A DNA stretch of 64,000 bases. Source: Roseomonas marmotae (GTDB lineage: Bacteria; Pseudomonadota; Alphaproteobacteria; Acetobacterales; Acetobacteraceae). Positions 29,615 to 39,632 of this stretch are shown in pieces. The stretch's first letter is position 1. Every line of letters begins with the position of its first letter. The notes beneath the pieces are model-generated. The model was not told where the DNA came from. It ran no database searches and saw only the letters and a program-made list of their open reading frames with translations. Both the position numbers and the translations under genes were made by a program. The stretch covers positions 757,501 to 821,500 of the forward strand of contig NZ_CP061091.1 in NCBI RefSeq assembly GCF_017654485.1, in the 5' to 3' direction.

Positions 29615-32600
29615 CCCCGCATCAGCACGGGCGCTTCCGGCACCCGTTCGCCGCTTTCGTCCGGACCCGCGTCCCCGCGGCGGAATTCCTTGAGCAGCCT
29701 GGCTTCCTGGCGCTTCGCGTGCTCGGCATGCCGCCTGCGGACCGGGCCGTAGCCGCGGATCTGCTCCGGCAGGGATGCCAGTTCCACGGCCAGGGCGTGG
29801 TTGCTCGCGTGAAGCGTGGCGATCAGCTCATCCACCAGATGTTCGTATTCGGCCAGCAGGCGCCGGTCCAGTTTCCGGTCCTCGCTGAAGCGGAAGGGGT
29901 CGAAGGCGGTACCCCGCAACCGCCGGAGCCGCGCCAGCACCCGGAGGGCATGCAGCATCCAGGGGCCGAAGGCGCGCTTGCGCGGCTCACCCGTGGCCGG
30001 GTCGATCCTGGCCCAGAGCGGCGGTGCCAGGTGGAAGACCAGTCTGGTGTCGCCCTCAAAGCTTCTTTCCAGCAGCTCCAGGAAGCCGGTTTGGGTATAG
30101 AGGCGGGCGACCTCGTATTCGTCCTTGGTGGCGAGGAGCTTGTAGTGTCCCTTCGCCACGGCCTCGGTGAGTTCGCCGCGGCCTGGCGTCCTCGCGGCCT
30201 CCGCCTCCCGCACCCGCCGGACGAGATCGGCATAGCGGCGGGCGTAGCGGGCATCCTGGTAGGCGGTCAGTTCCGTGACGCGCCGGGCGATCACCTCGTC
30301 CAGGCTGGCGGAAAGCCGGCGATGCGCGGGAAGCGCCTCGGGCGGCATGGCCACACGTTCCACCGCCGCGAGATCGAGCGCAGCACGCCGCCCCCAGTGA
30401 AAGGCGCCCTTGTTCATCTCCACCGCCGCGCCGTTCAATTCGATGGCTCGCAGGAGCGAGGAGGCTGAGATGGGCAGCAGCCCTTTCTGATAGGCATAGC
30501 CCACCATGAAAAGATTGGTGGCGATGGAGTCGCCTTGCAGCGCCGTCGCCAGTCGCGTGCCGGCGATGAAGTCGGCACGGCCGGGGCCGACCGCCTCGGT
30601 GATCTGTTCCTCGAGCGTGTCCACCGGGAAATGCGGGTCGCGCTGCGTGGCGACATCGCCGGTCCTGGCCTGTGCCGCGAAGCCGCGGACGAAGTCGCTG
30701 GTGACCGAGAAGTCGCGGTTGACCACGGCGCGCGCCGTGCCCGAATGCAGTTTGGAGAGGGATTCATCCGCCACGGCCACGACGATGTCGCAGCCCAGGA
30801 GAAGATCGGCCTCGCCCGAGGCGATGCGCGAGGCATGCAGCATATCCTGCCGGGCAGCGAGACGGATATGCGACCAGACCGGGCCGCCTTTCTGCGCCAG
30901 GCCTGCCATGTCCAGGACCGAGACGCCCTTGCCTTCCAATGCGGCGGCGGTGCCGAGCAGGGCGCCGATGGTCACCACCCCGGTACCGCCGACCCCCGCC
31001 ACCAGGATGCCATAGGGCTGCCCGAGCGGCCGCGCGGGCGGCTCCGGCAGTCCGGCGGCATCATCGCCCGCCGGTGCGGCGGCCTGTCCTTTGCGCAGCC
31101 GCCCGCCTTCGACGGTGACGAAGCTCGGGCAGAAGCCTTCAAGGCAGGAGAAATCCTTGTTGCAGGAGGATTGGTCGATCGCGCGCTTCCGGCCGAACTC
31201 GGTCTCGACCGGCACCACAGACATGCAGTTCGACTTGGCCGAGCAGTCGCCGCAGCCTTCGCAGACACGATCGTTGATGACGACGCGCCGTGCCGGGTCC
31301 GGCATCAGCCCGCGCTTGCGGCGGCGGCGCTTCTCGGCGGCGCAGGTCTGGTCGTAGACGAGGACGGAAACGCCGGGATCGTCGCGCAATTCGCGCTGCA
31401 CGGCGTCGAGGTCCCGCCGGTGCCGCACCGGCACTCCGGCCGGCAGGGCGCTGGCGGGATGCCGCGCCGGGTCATCCGTCACCACGACGATGCGCCCGAC
31501 CCCTTCGGCGGCGACCTGCCGCACGATCTGCGGCACCGTCAGCGTGCCCTCGACCGGTTGGCCGCCGGTCATCGCCACGGCGTCGTTGACCAGAATCTTA
31601 TAGGTGATCGGCACCTTCGCCACCACCGCCTGACGGATCGCCAGCAGGCCCGAATGGGAATAGGTGCCATCACCAAGATTGGCGAAGACATGGCGGGTTT
31701 CCGTGAAGGGGGCCTGGCCGATCCAGGGCACGCCCTCTCCACCCATCTGGCTGAAGGTCCTGGTCTGGTCGGGGTTCAGCCAGAGCGCCATGTAGTGGCA
31801 GCCGATGCCGGCCAGCGCCCGGCTCCCTTCCGGCACGCGGGTGGAGGTATTGTGCGGGCAGCCGGAACAGTAATGCGGCGCGCGCGGCACCACCGGATGC
31901 GGCCGCGCCAGCGCCGCTTCCTTCGCGGCGAGGAAGTCCAGGCATTCGCGGATCCGCGCGCTGGTATGGAACGGCGCGATGCGGCGGGCGATGACGCGGG
32001 CGATCAGAGCCGGCGTCAGCTCGCCGGCGGCGGGAAGCTGCCAGTCGCCGCCAGGGAGTCCCCATTCGCCCTTCTCATCATATTTTCCGGTGACTTTGGG
32101 GCGCACATCCTCGCGCCAGTTGTAGAGCTGTTCCTTGAGTTGATACTCGATGACCTGGCGCTTCTCCTCGACGACGAGGATCTCTTCCAGCCCCTCGGCG
32201 AAGTGGCGCACGCCCTCGCCATCCAGCGGCCAGGTCATGCCGACCTTGTAGACGCGCAGGCCGATCTTCGCCGCCAGCCTCTCGTCGATGCCGAGGGCAT
32301 CGAGGGCCTGGAGCAGGTCCAGATAGGATTTGCCGCTGCTGATGATGCCGAAGCGCGCCTGCGGGCTGTCAATCACCACCCGGTTCAGGTGGTTGGCCCG
32401 TGCATAGGCCATGGCCGCATAGACCTTCCAGTGCTGCAGCCGGTATTCCTGCTCCAGGGGCGGATCGGGCCAGCGGATGGACAGGCCACCTGGTGGCATC
32501 TGGAAATCGAGCGGCAGGCGCGTCTCGACGCGGTGCGGGTCCAGTATGACGCCAGTGGAGGTCTCGACGATATCGCTCAGGGCGCGCAGCCCCACCCAGC

Positions 32601-33219
32601 AGCCGGAGAAACGGGACATGGCCCAGCCGTGCAGGCCAAAATCCAGCAGATCCTGCACACCCGCCGGGTTCAGCACAGGGATCATCGAGGCGGCGAAGAC
32701 ATGGTCGCTCTGATGTGGCAGAGAGGAGGATTTGGCGCCGTGGTCGTCGCCGACCACCGCCAGCACGCCGCCATGGCGCGAGGTGCCGGCGGCATTGGCA
32801 TGCTTGAAGACATCCACGCTGCGGTCGGCGCCAGGGCCCTTGCCGTACCACAGCGCGAAGACGCCATCATGCTTCGCGCCCGGAAACAGATTGACCTGCT
32901 GGCTGCCCCAGACAGCGGTGGCCGCCAGATCCTCGTTGATCCCGGGCTGGAAGTGGATGCGGTGTTCAGCGAGTGGCTTCCCGGCCTTCCACAACGCCTG
33001 GTCGAGGCCGCCGAGCGGCGAGCCGCGATAGCCTGAAATGAAGCCGGCGGTATCCAGCCCCGCCGCCGCGTCGCGGAGCCGTTGCAGCATCGGCAGCCGC
33101 ACCAGCGCCTGGATGCCGGACAGATAAGCCCGCTCCGGATCAGGGCCGGAGGCCTGGGTGCCGGGGAGGGGAGCATCGGCCGTCGGGCCTGGCTCCGCCG
33201 GGGGCGCGCCGTGTCTCAT
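29611..33219 (-). CDS. Indolepyruvate-type 2-oxoacid:ferredoxin oxidoreductase (fused IorA-IorB)
   Basis: A 1202-residue fused enzyme converting 2-oxoacids with CoA to acyl-CoA and CO2, reducing ferredoxin. The N-terminal pyrimidine-binding part has [16 protein letters not shown]. The TPP domain has [12 protein letters not shown] and [19 protein letters not shown] cysteine-rich cluster follows ([30 protein letters not shown]). The C-terminal gamma domain starts [20 protein letters not shown]. The frame is open 157 codons further, but ATG 33219 gives the usual N-terminus. First gene of the liv/ivd operon, overlapping ivd by four bases. Substrates may be aryl-pyruvates, as known for the family, or branched-chain oxoacids, as the context suggests. 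Confidence 0.9.
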   Translation of the reverse strand: MRHGAPPAEPGPTADAPLPGTQASGPDPERAYLSGIQALVRLPMLQRLRDAAAGLDTAGFISGYRGSPLGGLDQALWKAGKPLAEHRIHFQPGINEDLAATAVWGSQQVNLFPGAKHDGVFALWYGKGPGADRSVDVFKHANAAGTSRHGGVLAVVGDDHGAKSSSLPHQSDHVFAASMIPVLNPAGVQDLLDFGLHGWAMSRFSGCWVGLRALSDIVETSTGVILDPHRVETRLPLDFQMPPGGLSIRWPDPPLEQEYRLQHWKVYAAMAYARANHLNRVVIDSPQARFGIISSGKSYLDLLQALDALGIDERLAAKIGLRVYKVGMTWPLDGEGVRHFAEGLEEILVVEEKRQVIEYQLKEQLYNWREDVRPKVTGKYDEKGEWGLPGGDWQLPAAGELTPALIARVIARRIAPFHTSARIRECLDFLAAKEAALARPHPVVPRAPHYCSGCPHNTSTRVPEGSRALAGIGCHYMALWLNPDQTRTFSQMGGEGVPWIGQAPFTETRHVFANLGDGTYSHSGLLAIRQAVVAKVPITYKILVNDAVAMTGGQPVEGTLTVPQIVRQVAAEGVGRIVVVTDDPARHPASALPAGVPVRHRRDLDAVQRELRDDPGVSVLVYDQTCAAEKRRRRKRGLMPDPARRVVINDRVCEGCGDCSAKSNCMSVVPVETEFGRKRAIDQSSCNKDFSCLEGFCPSFVTVEGGRLRKGQAAAPAGDDAAGLPEPPARPLGQPYGILVAGVGGTGVVTIGALLGTAAALEGKGVSVLDMAGLAQKGGPVWSHIRLAARQDMLHASRIASGEADLLLGCDIVVAVADESLSKLHSGTARAVVNRDFSVTSDFVRGFAAQARTGDVATQRDPHFPVDTLEEQITEAVGPGRADFIAGTRLATALQGDSIATNLFMVGYAYQKGLLPISASSLLRAIELNGAAVEMNKGAFHWGRRAALDLAAVERVAMPPEALPAHRRLSASLDEVIARRVTELTAYQDARYARRYADLVRRVREAEAARTPGRGELTEAVAKGHYKLLATKDEYEVARLYTQTGFLELLERSFEGDTRLVFHLAPPLWARIDPATGEPRKRAFGPWMLHALRVLARLRRLRGTAFDPFRFSEDRKLDRRLLAEYEHLVDELIATLHASNHALAVELASLPEQIRGYGPVRRRHAEHAKRQEARLLKEFRRGDAGPDESGERVPEAPVLMRG

Positions 33220-33724
33220 TCTCGCTGGCTCCGGAGGCCCGGCCCGGCGCGGCATGCCTGCGGGCCTGGCGCATCGGCCGGACCTGAGACGTCCGGAATG
33301 GCCTCCGTGAGGCCGCGGATGGTGCGGCGAGGCATGACGGGCATCGCTGGCCTCCCCTCCTTGGCCGGATCTGCGCCGGCTGGGCTGCGCGCTGACGCTG
33401 CGAGCAGTGCCATCATGGCGAGGAAGCAGGGCGAAACGAAACGCCGGATCGAGAATACATGCATATGTGAAGTGCCAGGTCGCGGCGGAGGCTTCGCCAT
33501 TTGTCCCGATGGCTTGGACTTGGCATTTCAGTCCGACCTTGATTCCGGGGATGGCCGCTGGGCTTCGGCTCTGCGTCAGGCCAGGGGGCGCCCTGTAGGA
33601 GCGCCTCTTTCGGCCCTGGGCAGGGCTTGTTCCAGGTTTCGCCTGTTGACCTGTGCCATCTGCCGTGGTCTCGAACAGGCGAGATGGCATCAGCCGCCAG
33701 AAATTTTTCAGGTCCGAAGTATAG
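33220..33724. other. Divergent intergenic region, promoter-bearing
   Basis: About 500 bases between two divergent genes. The central part is less GC-rich (near 33450-33475, ATACATGCATATGTGAAG) and the right end has GAAATTTTTCAGG just before the ABC-F start. Promoters for the oxidoreductase operon and for the ABC-F gene must lie here. Long open frames through it look non-coding. Confidence 0.5.
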
Positions 33725-35347
33725 ATGATTCGCCTCGATAATATCGGTAAGCAGAACGGTCAGCAGCTCCTCTTCATCGAGGCTTCGGCGGCACTCCAGA
33801 GGGGGGAGAAGATCGGCCTCGTCGGCCCCAACGGGGCGGGTAAGACGACACTCTTCCGGATGATCACCGGCCAGGAGCAGCCCGATGAGGGCTTGGTCCT
33901 GGTGGACCGGGGCGTCAGCATCGGATTCTTCAGCCAGGATGTGGGCGAGATGTCCGGCCGCAGCGCCGCTTCCGAGGTGATGGACGGGGCGGGGGACGTG
34001 AGCGCCGTGGCCGCCGAGTTGCAGGCCCTGGAAGCCGCCCTGGCGGACCCGGACCGGGCGGATGAGATGGAGGCGCTGATCGAGCGCTTCGGCGAGGTGC
34101 AGGGCCGTTTCGAGGAACTGGGCGGCTATGCGCTGGAGGGCCGGGCGCGTGAGGTGCTGGCGGGCCTTGGCTTCAGCCAGGAGATGATGGATGGCGATGT
34201 CGGCGCCCTCTCCGGCGGCTGGAAGATGCGCGTGGCCCTGGCCCGTATCCTGCTGATGCGCCCCGATGTCATGCTGCTGGATGAACCGAGCAACCACCTC
34301 GACCTGGAAAGCCTGATCTGGCTGGAGCAGTTCCTCAAGGGTTATGACGGTGCGCTGCTGATGACCTCGCACGACCGCGCCTTCATGAACCGCATCATCA
34401 ACAAGATCATCGAGATCGATGGCGGCAGCCTGACTTCCTATTCAGGCGATTACGAGTTCTACGAGCAGCAGCGTGCGATGGCCGAGAAGCAGCAGCAGGC
34501 GCAGTTCGAGCGCCAGCAGGCGATGCTGGCCAAGGAGATCAAGTTCATCGAGCGCTTCAAGGCGCGCGCCTCGCATGCCTCGCAGGTGCAGAGCCGGGTG
34601 AAGAAGCTGGAGAAGATCGACCGGGTCGAGCCGCCGAAGCGCCGTCAGACCGTCACCTTCGAGTTCCAGCCGGCGCCGCGCTCCGGCGACGATGTCGTGA
34701 ACCTGAAGAGCGTCCATAAGCGCTATGGCAGCAAGGTCATCTACGAGGGGCTGGACTTCCTGCTGCGCCGCAAGGAGCGCTGCTGCGTGCTGGGCACCAA
34801 TGGCGCCGGCAAGTCCACGCTGCTGAAGCTGGTCGCCGGCACGACCCGGCCGGACCAGGGAACGGTCTCGCTGGGCGGCAGCGTGAAGATGGGCTACTTC
34901 GCGCAGCACGCCATGGAACTGCTCGATGGGGAGCGCACGGTCTTCCAGTCGCTGGAAGATGCCTTCCCCCAGGCCGGGCAGGGATCGCTGCGGGCGCTGG
35001 CGGGCTGCTTCGGCTTCTCGGGTGACGAGGTGGAGAAGAAGTGCCGAGTGCTCTCCGGCGGCGAGAAGGCGCGGCTGGTCATGGCGCGGATGCTCTATGA
35101 CCCGCCGAACCTCCTGGTGCTGGACGAGCCGACCAACCACCTGGACATGGCGACGAAGGAGATGCTGATCACGGCGTTGGCGCAATACGAGGGCACCATG
35201 CTCTTCGTCTCGCATGACCGGCACTTCCTCGCCGCGCTGTCCAACCGGGTGCTGGAGCTGACGCCGGAAGGCATTCACCAATACGGCGGCGGCTATACGG
35301 AATATGTCGCGCGGACGGGCCAGGAAGCGCCGGGGCTGCGGAGTTGA
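33725..35347 (+). CDS. ABC-F family ATPase (YbiT-like)
   Basis: A 540-residue protein with two ABC domains and no membrane segment, so a ribosome-associated translation factor of the ABC-F class. Walker A motifs: GPNGAGKTTLFRM (near residue 36) and GTNGAGKSTLLKL (near 358). Signatures: LSGGWKMRVALARIL and LSGGEKARLVMARML. Walker B: VMLLDEPSNHLDLESLIWLE and LVLDEPTNHLDM. The linker between the domains (about 240-305) is long, helical and charged, as in ABC-F proteins that reach the tRNA sites. It could be Uup-, EttA- or YbiT-like. There is no sign of an antibiotic-resistance role. Confidence 0.9.
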   Translation: MIRLDNIGKQNGQQLLFIEASAALQRGEKIGLVGPNGAGKTTLFRMITGQEQPDEGLVLVDRGVSIGFFSQDVGEMSGRSAASEVMDGAGDVSAVAAELQALEAALADPDRADEMEALIERFGEVQGRFEELGGYALEGRAREVLAGLGFSQEMMDGDVGALSGGWKMRVALARILLMRPDVMLLDEPSNHLDLESLIWLEQFLKGYDGALLMTSHDRAFMNRIINKIIEIDGGSLTSYSGDYEFYEQQRAMAEKQQQAQFERQQAMLAKEIKFIERFKARASHASQVQSRVKKLEKIDRVEPPKRRQTVTFEFQPAPRSGDDVVNLKSVHKRYGSKVIYEGLDFLLRRKERCCVLGTNGAGKSTLLKLVAGTTRPDQGTVSLGGSVKMGYFAQHAMELLDGERTVFQSLEDAFPQAGQGSLRALAGCFGFSGDEVEKKCRVLSGGEKARLVMARMLYDPPNLLVLDEPTNHLDMATKEMLITALAQYEGTMLFVSHDRHFLAALSNRVLELTPEGIHQYGGGYTEYVARTGQEAPGLRS

Positions 35348-35473
35348 ATCTTTGCTGAAACGGGCTCTTCTCTCCCATGCCCGGGGAGGGAAGCCCGCGT
35401 GGCCGGAGGCCCGCATCTTCGCCGCGGCCAAACTTCGTTAGGCACCGACGCCATTCTCGGTTATGATGCCCGC

Positions 35474-35842
35474 ATGATTTCCCACAAAAGCGATAGCTTC
35501 AACGACCGGCTGGCTGCGGCCTCCAAGGCGAAGGAGGCTATGCTGCAGCGTTTTCGCGCGCGGCCGGGGCCGAATGATCCTGCTCTGCTGGAGCAGCAGG
35601 CTCAGCGCAAGGCCGTGAGTGAGGCGCGCGACGCCCGCAATGCCGCGAAGAAGATCCTCCGCGACGCCGAAGCCGCGCGCCTGGCCGCCGAGAAGGCTGC
35701 CGATGCCGAGCGTCAGAAGGTTCTGGCCGCCGAGCAGGCGGCGGAGGCTGAGGCCGCCGCTCAGCGCGCGGCAGCTCTGCCCGCCCTGCAGAAGGCGGCG
35801 CGTGACGCCCGTTACGCGGCGCGTCAGGCTCGCCGTCGCTGA
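35474..35842 (+). CDS. DUF6481-type alanine-rich helical protein
   Basis: A 122-residue protein starting with SDSFNDRLAAASKAKEAML and continuing as one long Ala/Glu/Arg-rich helix (ARLAAEKAADAERQKVLAAE) to a conserved end ARDARYAARQARRR. This layout matches the DUF6481 family as I know it; function unknown. There is no signal peptide. A start at 35399 would add 25 residues of low quality, so ATG 35474 is preferred. Followed by a strong hairpin. Confidence 0.8.
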   Translation: MISHKSDSFNDRLAAASKAKEAMLQRFRARPGPNDPALLEQQAQRKAVSEARDARNAAKKILRDAEAARLAAEKAADAERQKVLAAEQAAEAEAAAQRAAALPALQKAARDARYAARQARRR

Positions 35843-35851
35843 ACAAGACCA

Positions 35852-35889
35852 GCCCCATCGGCCATGCGACAAAGCATGGCCGATGGGGC
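35852..35889. terminator. Bidirectional hairpin terminator
   Basis: A perfect 16-bp stem, GCCCCATCGGCCATGC and its complement, with the loop GACAAA. It lies between two convergent genes, ten bases after the DUF6481 stop and twenty bases from the stop of the minus-strand gene. There is no T-run, as is common in very GC-rich genomes. Confidence 0.75.
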
Positions 35890-35908
35890 GTGTCCGGGGG
35901 AGAGACGG

Positions 35909-36100
35909 CTACCGCCGGGCTTTTCCTTTCTGCAGCTCCCGCTCCACCGCTCCACGCTCGCTCGAGCCGGCACGGCGGATGATTTCCCTGATGATCGCCG
36001 CCGAGACGCGGTGACGCTTCGCGAGGTAGAGCACTTCCGCCTCAATATCGGGGTTGGAAGCCAGGCTGTCGCTCTCGGCCTTCGCGTTGTTCTGTACCAC
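35909..36100 (-). CDS. DUF3606-like small protein
   Basis: A 63-residue protein from a GTG start at 36100, with AGGA seven bases upstream. The pattern EVLYLAKRHRVSAAIIREII followed by GAVERELQKG resembles DUF3606, small helical proteins with a Trp- or Leu-based helix and a conserved 'xVExEL' C-terminus. Function unknown. The family tends to be small and stress-associated, but that is a general impression, not evidence here. Confidence 0.7.
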   Translation of the reverse strand: MVQNNAKAESDSLASNPDIEAEVLYLAKRHRVSAAIIREIIRRAGSSERGAVERELQKGKARR

Positions 36101-36179
36101 TTTTTATTCCTGTCATTAGGCTCTGCTCTGTGCAGAGCCGCTTCACTGCGCCAACCTGAAGGTGCCTCATCCGGGGCCG

Positions 36180-36395
36180 TCAGGCTGAGCGGTTGGCCGC
36201 TTTGTTCGTGCCGACATTCTCATGCCATTCGACGGGCAGGCCGTCCCAGGTAGAGAACTGCTTCCCTGACCACTTCCTGCGGATATAGACATGGAAGCCC
36301 TCGGCCGTGGCCTCCACATAGCCGGACTTTCCGTCGTTAAGCTTGAGGTGATGTGCCAACGCCTCAGCTTGGTCCTTCATGTAGCCATCACTCAT
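36180..36395 (-). CDS. Hypothetical small protein
   Basis: A 71-residue basic/aromatic protein (YMKDQAEALAHHLKLNDGKS, VYIRRKWSGKQFSTWDG). AAGGA lies seven bases before the ATG, so translation is well supported. The central part looks like a small beta-sheet domain. I do not recognise the family. It is 79 bases upstream of the DUF3606-like gene in the same orientation and could share a transcript. Confidence 0.6.
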   Translation of the reverse strand: MSDGYMKDQAEALAHHLKLNDGKSGYVEATAEGFHVYIRRKWSGKQFSTWDGLPVEWHENVGTNKAANRSA

Positions 36396-36720
36396 AGCAC
36401 AGTCCTTTCGCCGGCGCCCGTCAGGAATAATCAGTTATGTCGGAAGCCGGCATAATGCCAGCCTGTATTCGGGATAGCACGGGAATACCCCACGGCAACG
36501 CTGAAGGTTCTGTGGCTTTGTGTTGTCTGCCGCGTGACCTGAAGGCGGGCGGCAGTCATTGGTTGCGCCAGAATTCATGCCGCGAAGATTCTGGCACGGA
36601 TCAACCGGAAGCTGGACGCTTAAGGCAGCAGGCCGGGGCTTCAAGGATCGGGATGGAGCCGCTTTGGGCTGGCCTTGTGGCGGGCGTCGCCCCTGAGCAG
36701 GGAATGTGACGCTGCCCAGG
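36396..36720. other. Intergenic region, no gene recognised
   Basis: About 325 bases. A frame ending AAKILARINRKLDA at 36624 is protein-like over 15 residues but has no supported start. It could be a decayed gene. Nothing else stands out. Confidence 0.4.
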
Positions 36721-37641
36721 TTACGCCGGCCGCAAAAGTCCTTCCCGTCGGAAGGAGAGATGCCGCCCGTTGCCGACGATGATGTGGTCATGCACCACGA
36801 TCGACAGAAAGGCGCCGGCGTCACGGATCTCCGCCGTCATGTCGATATCGGCACGGCTGGGCGTCGGGTCGCCGCTCGGGTGGTCGTGGACCAGGATCAG
36901 GGCGGTGGCATGTAGCTCCAGCGCGCGCTTGACGACCTCACGTGGATAGACGGGCGTGTGGTTCACCGTACCGCGGGCCTGCGCCTCATCCGCGATCAGC
37001 CGGTTCTTGCTGTCGAGGAACAAGATACGGAACTGCTCGATCTTTTCCCGGGCCAGGGCGGCATTCAGGTAATCCAGCAGCCGTTCCCAGTTGTTCAGGA
37101 GCGGTTTTTCCATCACCTCGGCCCGCGCCAGGCGCAGGGCTGAGTCCTGCACCAGCTTCAGCGCCGCCACGCTGTGCTCGCCCAAGCCCGGCGTATCCAG
37201 AAGATCCTGCTGAGAGGCCGTCAGCACGCCGGCGAAGGAGCCGTAACGGTTAATCAGGCGCTTCGCCAGCGGCTTGGTGTCGCCTTTCTTGAAGGCGAAG
37301 AACAGCAGCATCTCCAGCAATTCGTAATCCGCCAGCGCCCCAGGGCCCCGCGTCAGAAGCTTCTCACGCATGCGTCCGCGATGCCCGTGAGGACCGTCGC
37401 CTTCGGGAAAAGGAACCTCCGCCGCTGCCCCGGGATGCTGACGAGCGTAACGGCGGGGCCCGCCTTGAGCATGCGGGCGCTGCCGGCCTGATCCGAGCAG
37501 ATCCTGGCTGATGTGGATCGCGGCGCTGTCCTCTGCGAAGCCTTGCCGGGCCTGGCGTTGCAAGGTGTCGCGATAAGCCTGCTGCCCGGACCTTGGCTGC
37601 TTATGCCAGCCAACCATCTTGCCCAGCTGCTTCAACCACAT
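36721..37641 (-). CDS. radC: RadC-family JAB-domain protein
   Basis: A 306-residue protein. The C-terminal 120 residues hold the JAMM metalloprotease-like motif: the upstream Glu in the domain and HDHPSGDPTPSRADID (metal His/His/Asp). The middle has the helix-hairpin-helix region GSFAGVLTASQQDLLDTPGL and the family start LLTRGPGALADYELLEMLLF. The ATG at 37641 has AGGAGG twelve bases upstream. The first 75 residues (WLKQLGKMVGWHKQ...) are unusual for RadC, so a later start is possible. RadC's role in DNA repair is doubtful, and the name is historical. Confidence 0.85.
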   Translation of the reverse strand: MWLKQLGKMVGWHKQPRSGQQAYRDTLQRQARQGFAEDSAAIHISQDLLGSGRQRPHAQGGPRRYARQHPGAAAEVPFPEGDGPHGHRGRMREKLLTRGPGALADYELLEMLLFFAFKKGDTKPLAKRLINRYGSFAGVLTASQQDLLDTPGLGEHSVAALKLVQDSALRLARAEVMEKPLLNNWERLLDYLNAALAREKIEQFRILFLDSKNRLIADEAQARGTVNHTPVYPREVVKRALELHATALILVHDHPSGDPTPSRADIDMTAEIRDAGAFLSIVVHDHIIVGNGRHLSFRREGLLRPA

Positions 37642-37728
37642 GATCCCCGCGTCTCCCTCCTGTGGCAGCGTCGCCATCCAGCGGTGGCAGGGCATTCTTC
37701 GTCCTTCGTAATAAACCTTCAACCGCAA

Positions 37729-38254
37729 AAATCACGTTTTCGTGAATTTAACGTCAGTGCAAGCTCATGCCTCCACCCTCCTCCTGACGCATCGTGCGAG
37801 CCGCGGCGCAGTGGCCGGCTGAGCCACCCGGCGCGGAGTTAGATGGCAGAGACATGCTGACATTCGTCGATCACCGATAAGCGGCTCGGGAGGCGATCCA
37901 GGCATTTCCACCGGCTATGGGCAGTGTGATGCCACTTCCACAGCCGCGCTATTGCATCGGCCGGCCCTGAGATGCCGCGGGCTTCGCCTTGGGCCCTCGG
38001 AACTTCCCTCCAGAAGCCTGGAGCGTGACCCATGCCTCTCGCCCCGCGATAGGTGGGGTAATCATCTTCAAGAAGTGCATGATCCCGGCACAATGCTTCT
38101 GGACGTTTTTCTGCGGTAGAGTTTCTTCAAGGATATTCCTTAAAACCCTCCCTGCCGCCGCCAGGAAGGGCATGGCAGCCTTCACATCGAAGGCCATCGC
38201 GACCATCGAGAACCTGCTTGAGGAATTCCAGCAGCACGTTGTCTGCATCGACGC
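37729..38254. other. Intergenic region upstream of radC
   Basis: More than 500 bases without a supportable gene. A plus-strand frame near 38170 (AFTSKAIATIENLLEEFQQH) has good codon use over about 30 residues and ends near the pntB remnant. It may be another gene fragment. The promoter of radC should lie near 37690-37750, which is AT-rich. Confidence 0.4.
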
Positions 38255-38400
38255 CCGGCCGCGCGTACCAACCCGGCCTCGCCCATCTATGGTATGCCGA
38301 TCGAGAACGACCTTTTCGTCGACCCGAAGGCCCCGACGGTCTTCGGCGATGCCAGGCAGTCGCTGACCCGCCTGGTGGCAGTGAAAAGCCGCCTGAGCCA
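38255..38400 (+). pseudogene. pntB: pntB remnant (NAD(P) transhydrogenase beta subunit, C-terminus)
   Basis: One frame reads PAARTNPASPIYGMP, which is the signature of the NADP-binding domain III of PntB. It goes straight on to IENDLFVDPKAPTVFGDARQ followed by SLTRLVAVKS, the C-terminal end of the same domain. The 24 or so residues normally between GMP and IEN are missing without a frame change. The rest of pntB is absent upstream. It is a decayed fragment with an internal deletion; no pntA is nearby. Confidence 0.65.
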
Positions 38401-38419
38401 GGGGAAGGCGGGACTGGCT

Positions 38420-39532
38420 TCATGCCCCGCCTTCCCCTGGTGCTCCGGCCCGGATGGCCAGGAATCGCTCCATCCGGGCCAGTTCGGCCTCCAGGGCACG
38501 GTGGAAATCGCGGCTCCTCGGGCGGTCCTGGACATAATCCGGCGTCACCTGCATCCCGCCCCCGGTGACGCTGATATTGGCCCAGCCGATCACCGCATCG
38601 CCCCAGAGCATCGGCAGGGCGTAGTAGCCGAAACGCCGCCGGGACGGGGGCGTATAAGCCTCGAAGCGATAGGCCCATCCCCAGAGATGCTCGAAGCGGC
38701 GGCGGTCCCAGACGAGCGGGTCGAAGGGCGCCAGCAGGCGGACATCGCGCGGCACCGTCCGATGCCGCCAGCCGGTCTCGGCCGCCGGCCAGAGATAGGT
38801 CTCGCCCTCGATCTCGCCCCGCTCCAGCTCCCCGCTACGGAGCGCGGCCACCACCACGGGCGATAAAGGGCCAAGGCCGGGATTGCGGCGGGCCATCAGG
38901 GCCAGGGCGCCCCGCAGGCTGACCAGCGGCACCGGGGCGAGGATGCGCGCCACCAGCATCACGAGGCGATGCGCCCGCTCCCGCACCTCGCCCGGTGCCG
39001 CCACGGGCAGGGCGGCCTCGTAGAGGCGGATGCCGTTCTGGCGCCGGGCCACGCGCAGCAGCCCGTAGTGATGCAGACTCTCCAGCGCCCGCGTGGTGGC
39101 CTTGGAAAAGCCGCCCCAGCCATTCACGGCGCGGTCGCGGCCGAAGCGCGCCTCCAGGTCCCGGGGATGGGTGAGGCCATGGCCCCGCACGAAATCCAGC
39201 ACCTCCCGCGCCAGCCCCGCCGGCAGATGGGCACTGCCCGCCGGGTCCGGCCGCGGGTGGAGCCATTGCCGGGTTTCCGGCGGCATGACGCCATAGGCGT
39301 AGAGGAAATCCTCCTCCAGCCCCAGGCGGGTGAAGCGGCGTTCCAGATCCCCGGCGCGGTAGCCCCTGACCCGGTGGCGCAGGATCAGGTCCTGCGCGCG
39401 GGCGGGCGCGCGGATCGGGTCCGCCTGCACGAAGCCCAGCCGGTGGAGGGCCTCCGCGAGGCCAGTGGGGGCGTGGAGGGTGCTCAGGCGGGCCTGCGCC
39501 CTCAGCCGCCGGAGGGCCGTGCTGGTGGTCAT
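38420..39532 (-). CDS. AlkX/YcaQ-type DNA glycosylase (winged-helix, HTH_42)
   Basis: A 370-residue protein of the HTH_42 family, several tandem winged helices. The catalytic pair known for AlkX (YcaQ), a glycosylase that unhooks interstrand crosslinks, is a Q-x-D motif; here GFVQADPI gives Q36 and D38. Further conserved parts are LRHRVRGYRAGDLERRF, YAYGVMPPETRQWLHP, and LLAPFDPLVWDRRRFEHLWGW near residue 275. It is a single gene, with its start close to the divergent protease-like gene. The assignment to AlkX rather than AlkZ rests on the Asp in the motif. Confidence 0.82.
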   Translation of the reverse strand: MTTSTALRRLRAQARLSTLHAPTGLAEALHRLGFVQADPIRAPARAQDLILRHRVRGYRAGDLERRFTRLGLEEDFLYAYGVMPPETRQWLHPRPDPAGSAHLPAGLAREVLDFVRGHGLTHPRDLEARFGRDRAVNGWGGFSKATTRALESLHHYGLLRVARRQNGIRLYEAALPVAAPGEVRERAHRLVMLVARILAPVPLVSLRGALALMARRNPGLGPLSPVVVAALRSGELERGEIEGETYLWPAAETGWRHRTVPRDVRLLAPFDPLVWDRRRFEHLWGWAYRFEAYTPPSRRRFGYYALPMLWGDAVIGWANISVTGGGMQVTPDYVQDRPRSRDFHRALEAELARMERFLAIRAGAPGEGGA

Positions 39533-39632
39533 GGTCTCGCTCCAGACTGGCAGCGATGCCTGAGGCGGGCAATGGGCCGCCTTCTCCGGGATGACGCCGC
39601 AAGGCGCCCTGGCGTGTTAAGGACGTGTCGTA

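Noticed and set aside
33220..33690. N-terminal extension of the oxidoreductase gene by about 157 residues
   Set aside because: The sequence is Arg/Pro/Ser-rich with no family similarity. The ATG at 33219 gives the usual N-terminus.
37949..38248. A 99-codon minus-strand frame with protein-like composition
   Set aside because: Third-position GC is lower than in real genes of the window, there is no ribosome-binding site or family match, and it overlaps the region around the pntB remnant.
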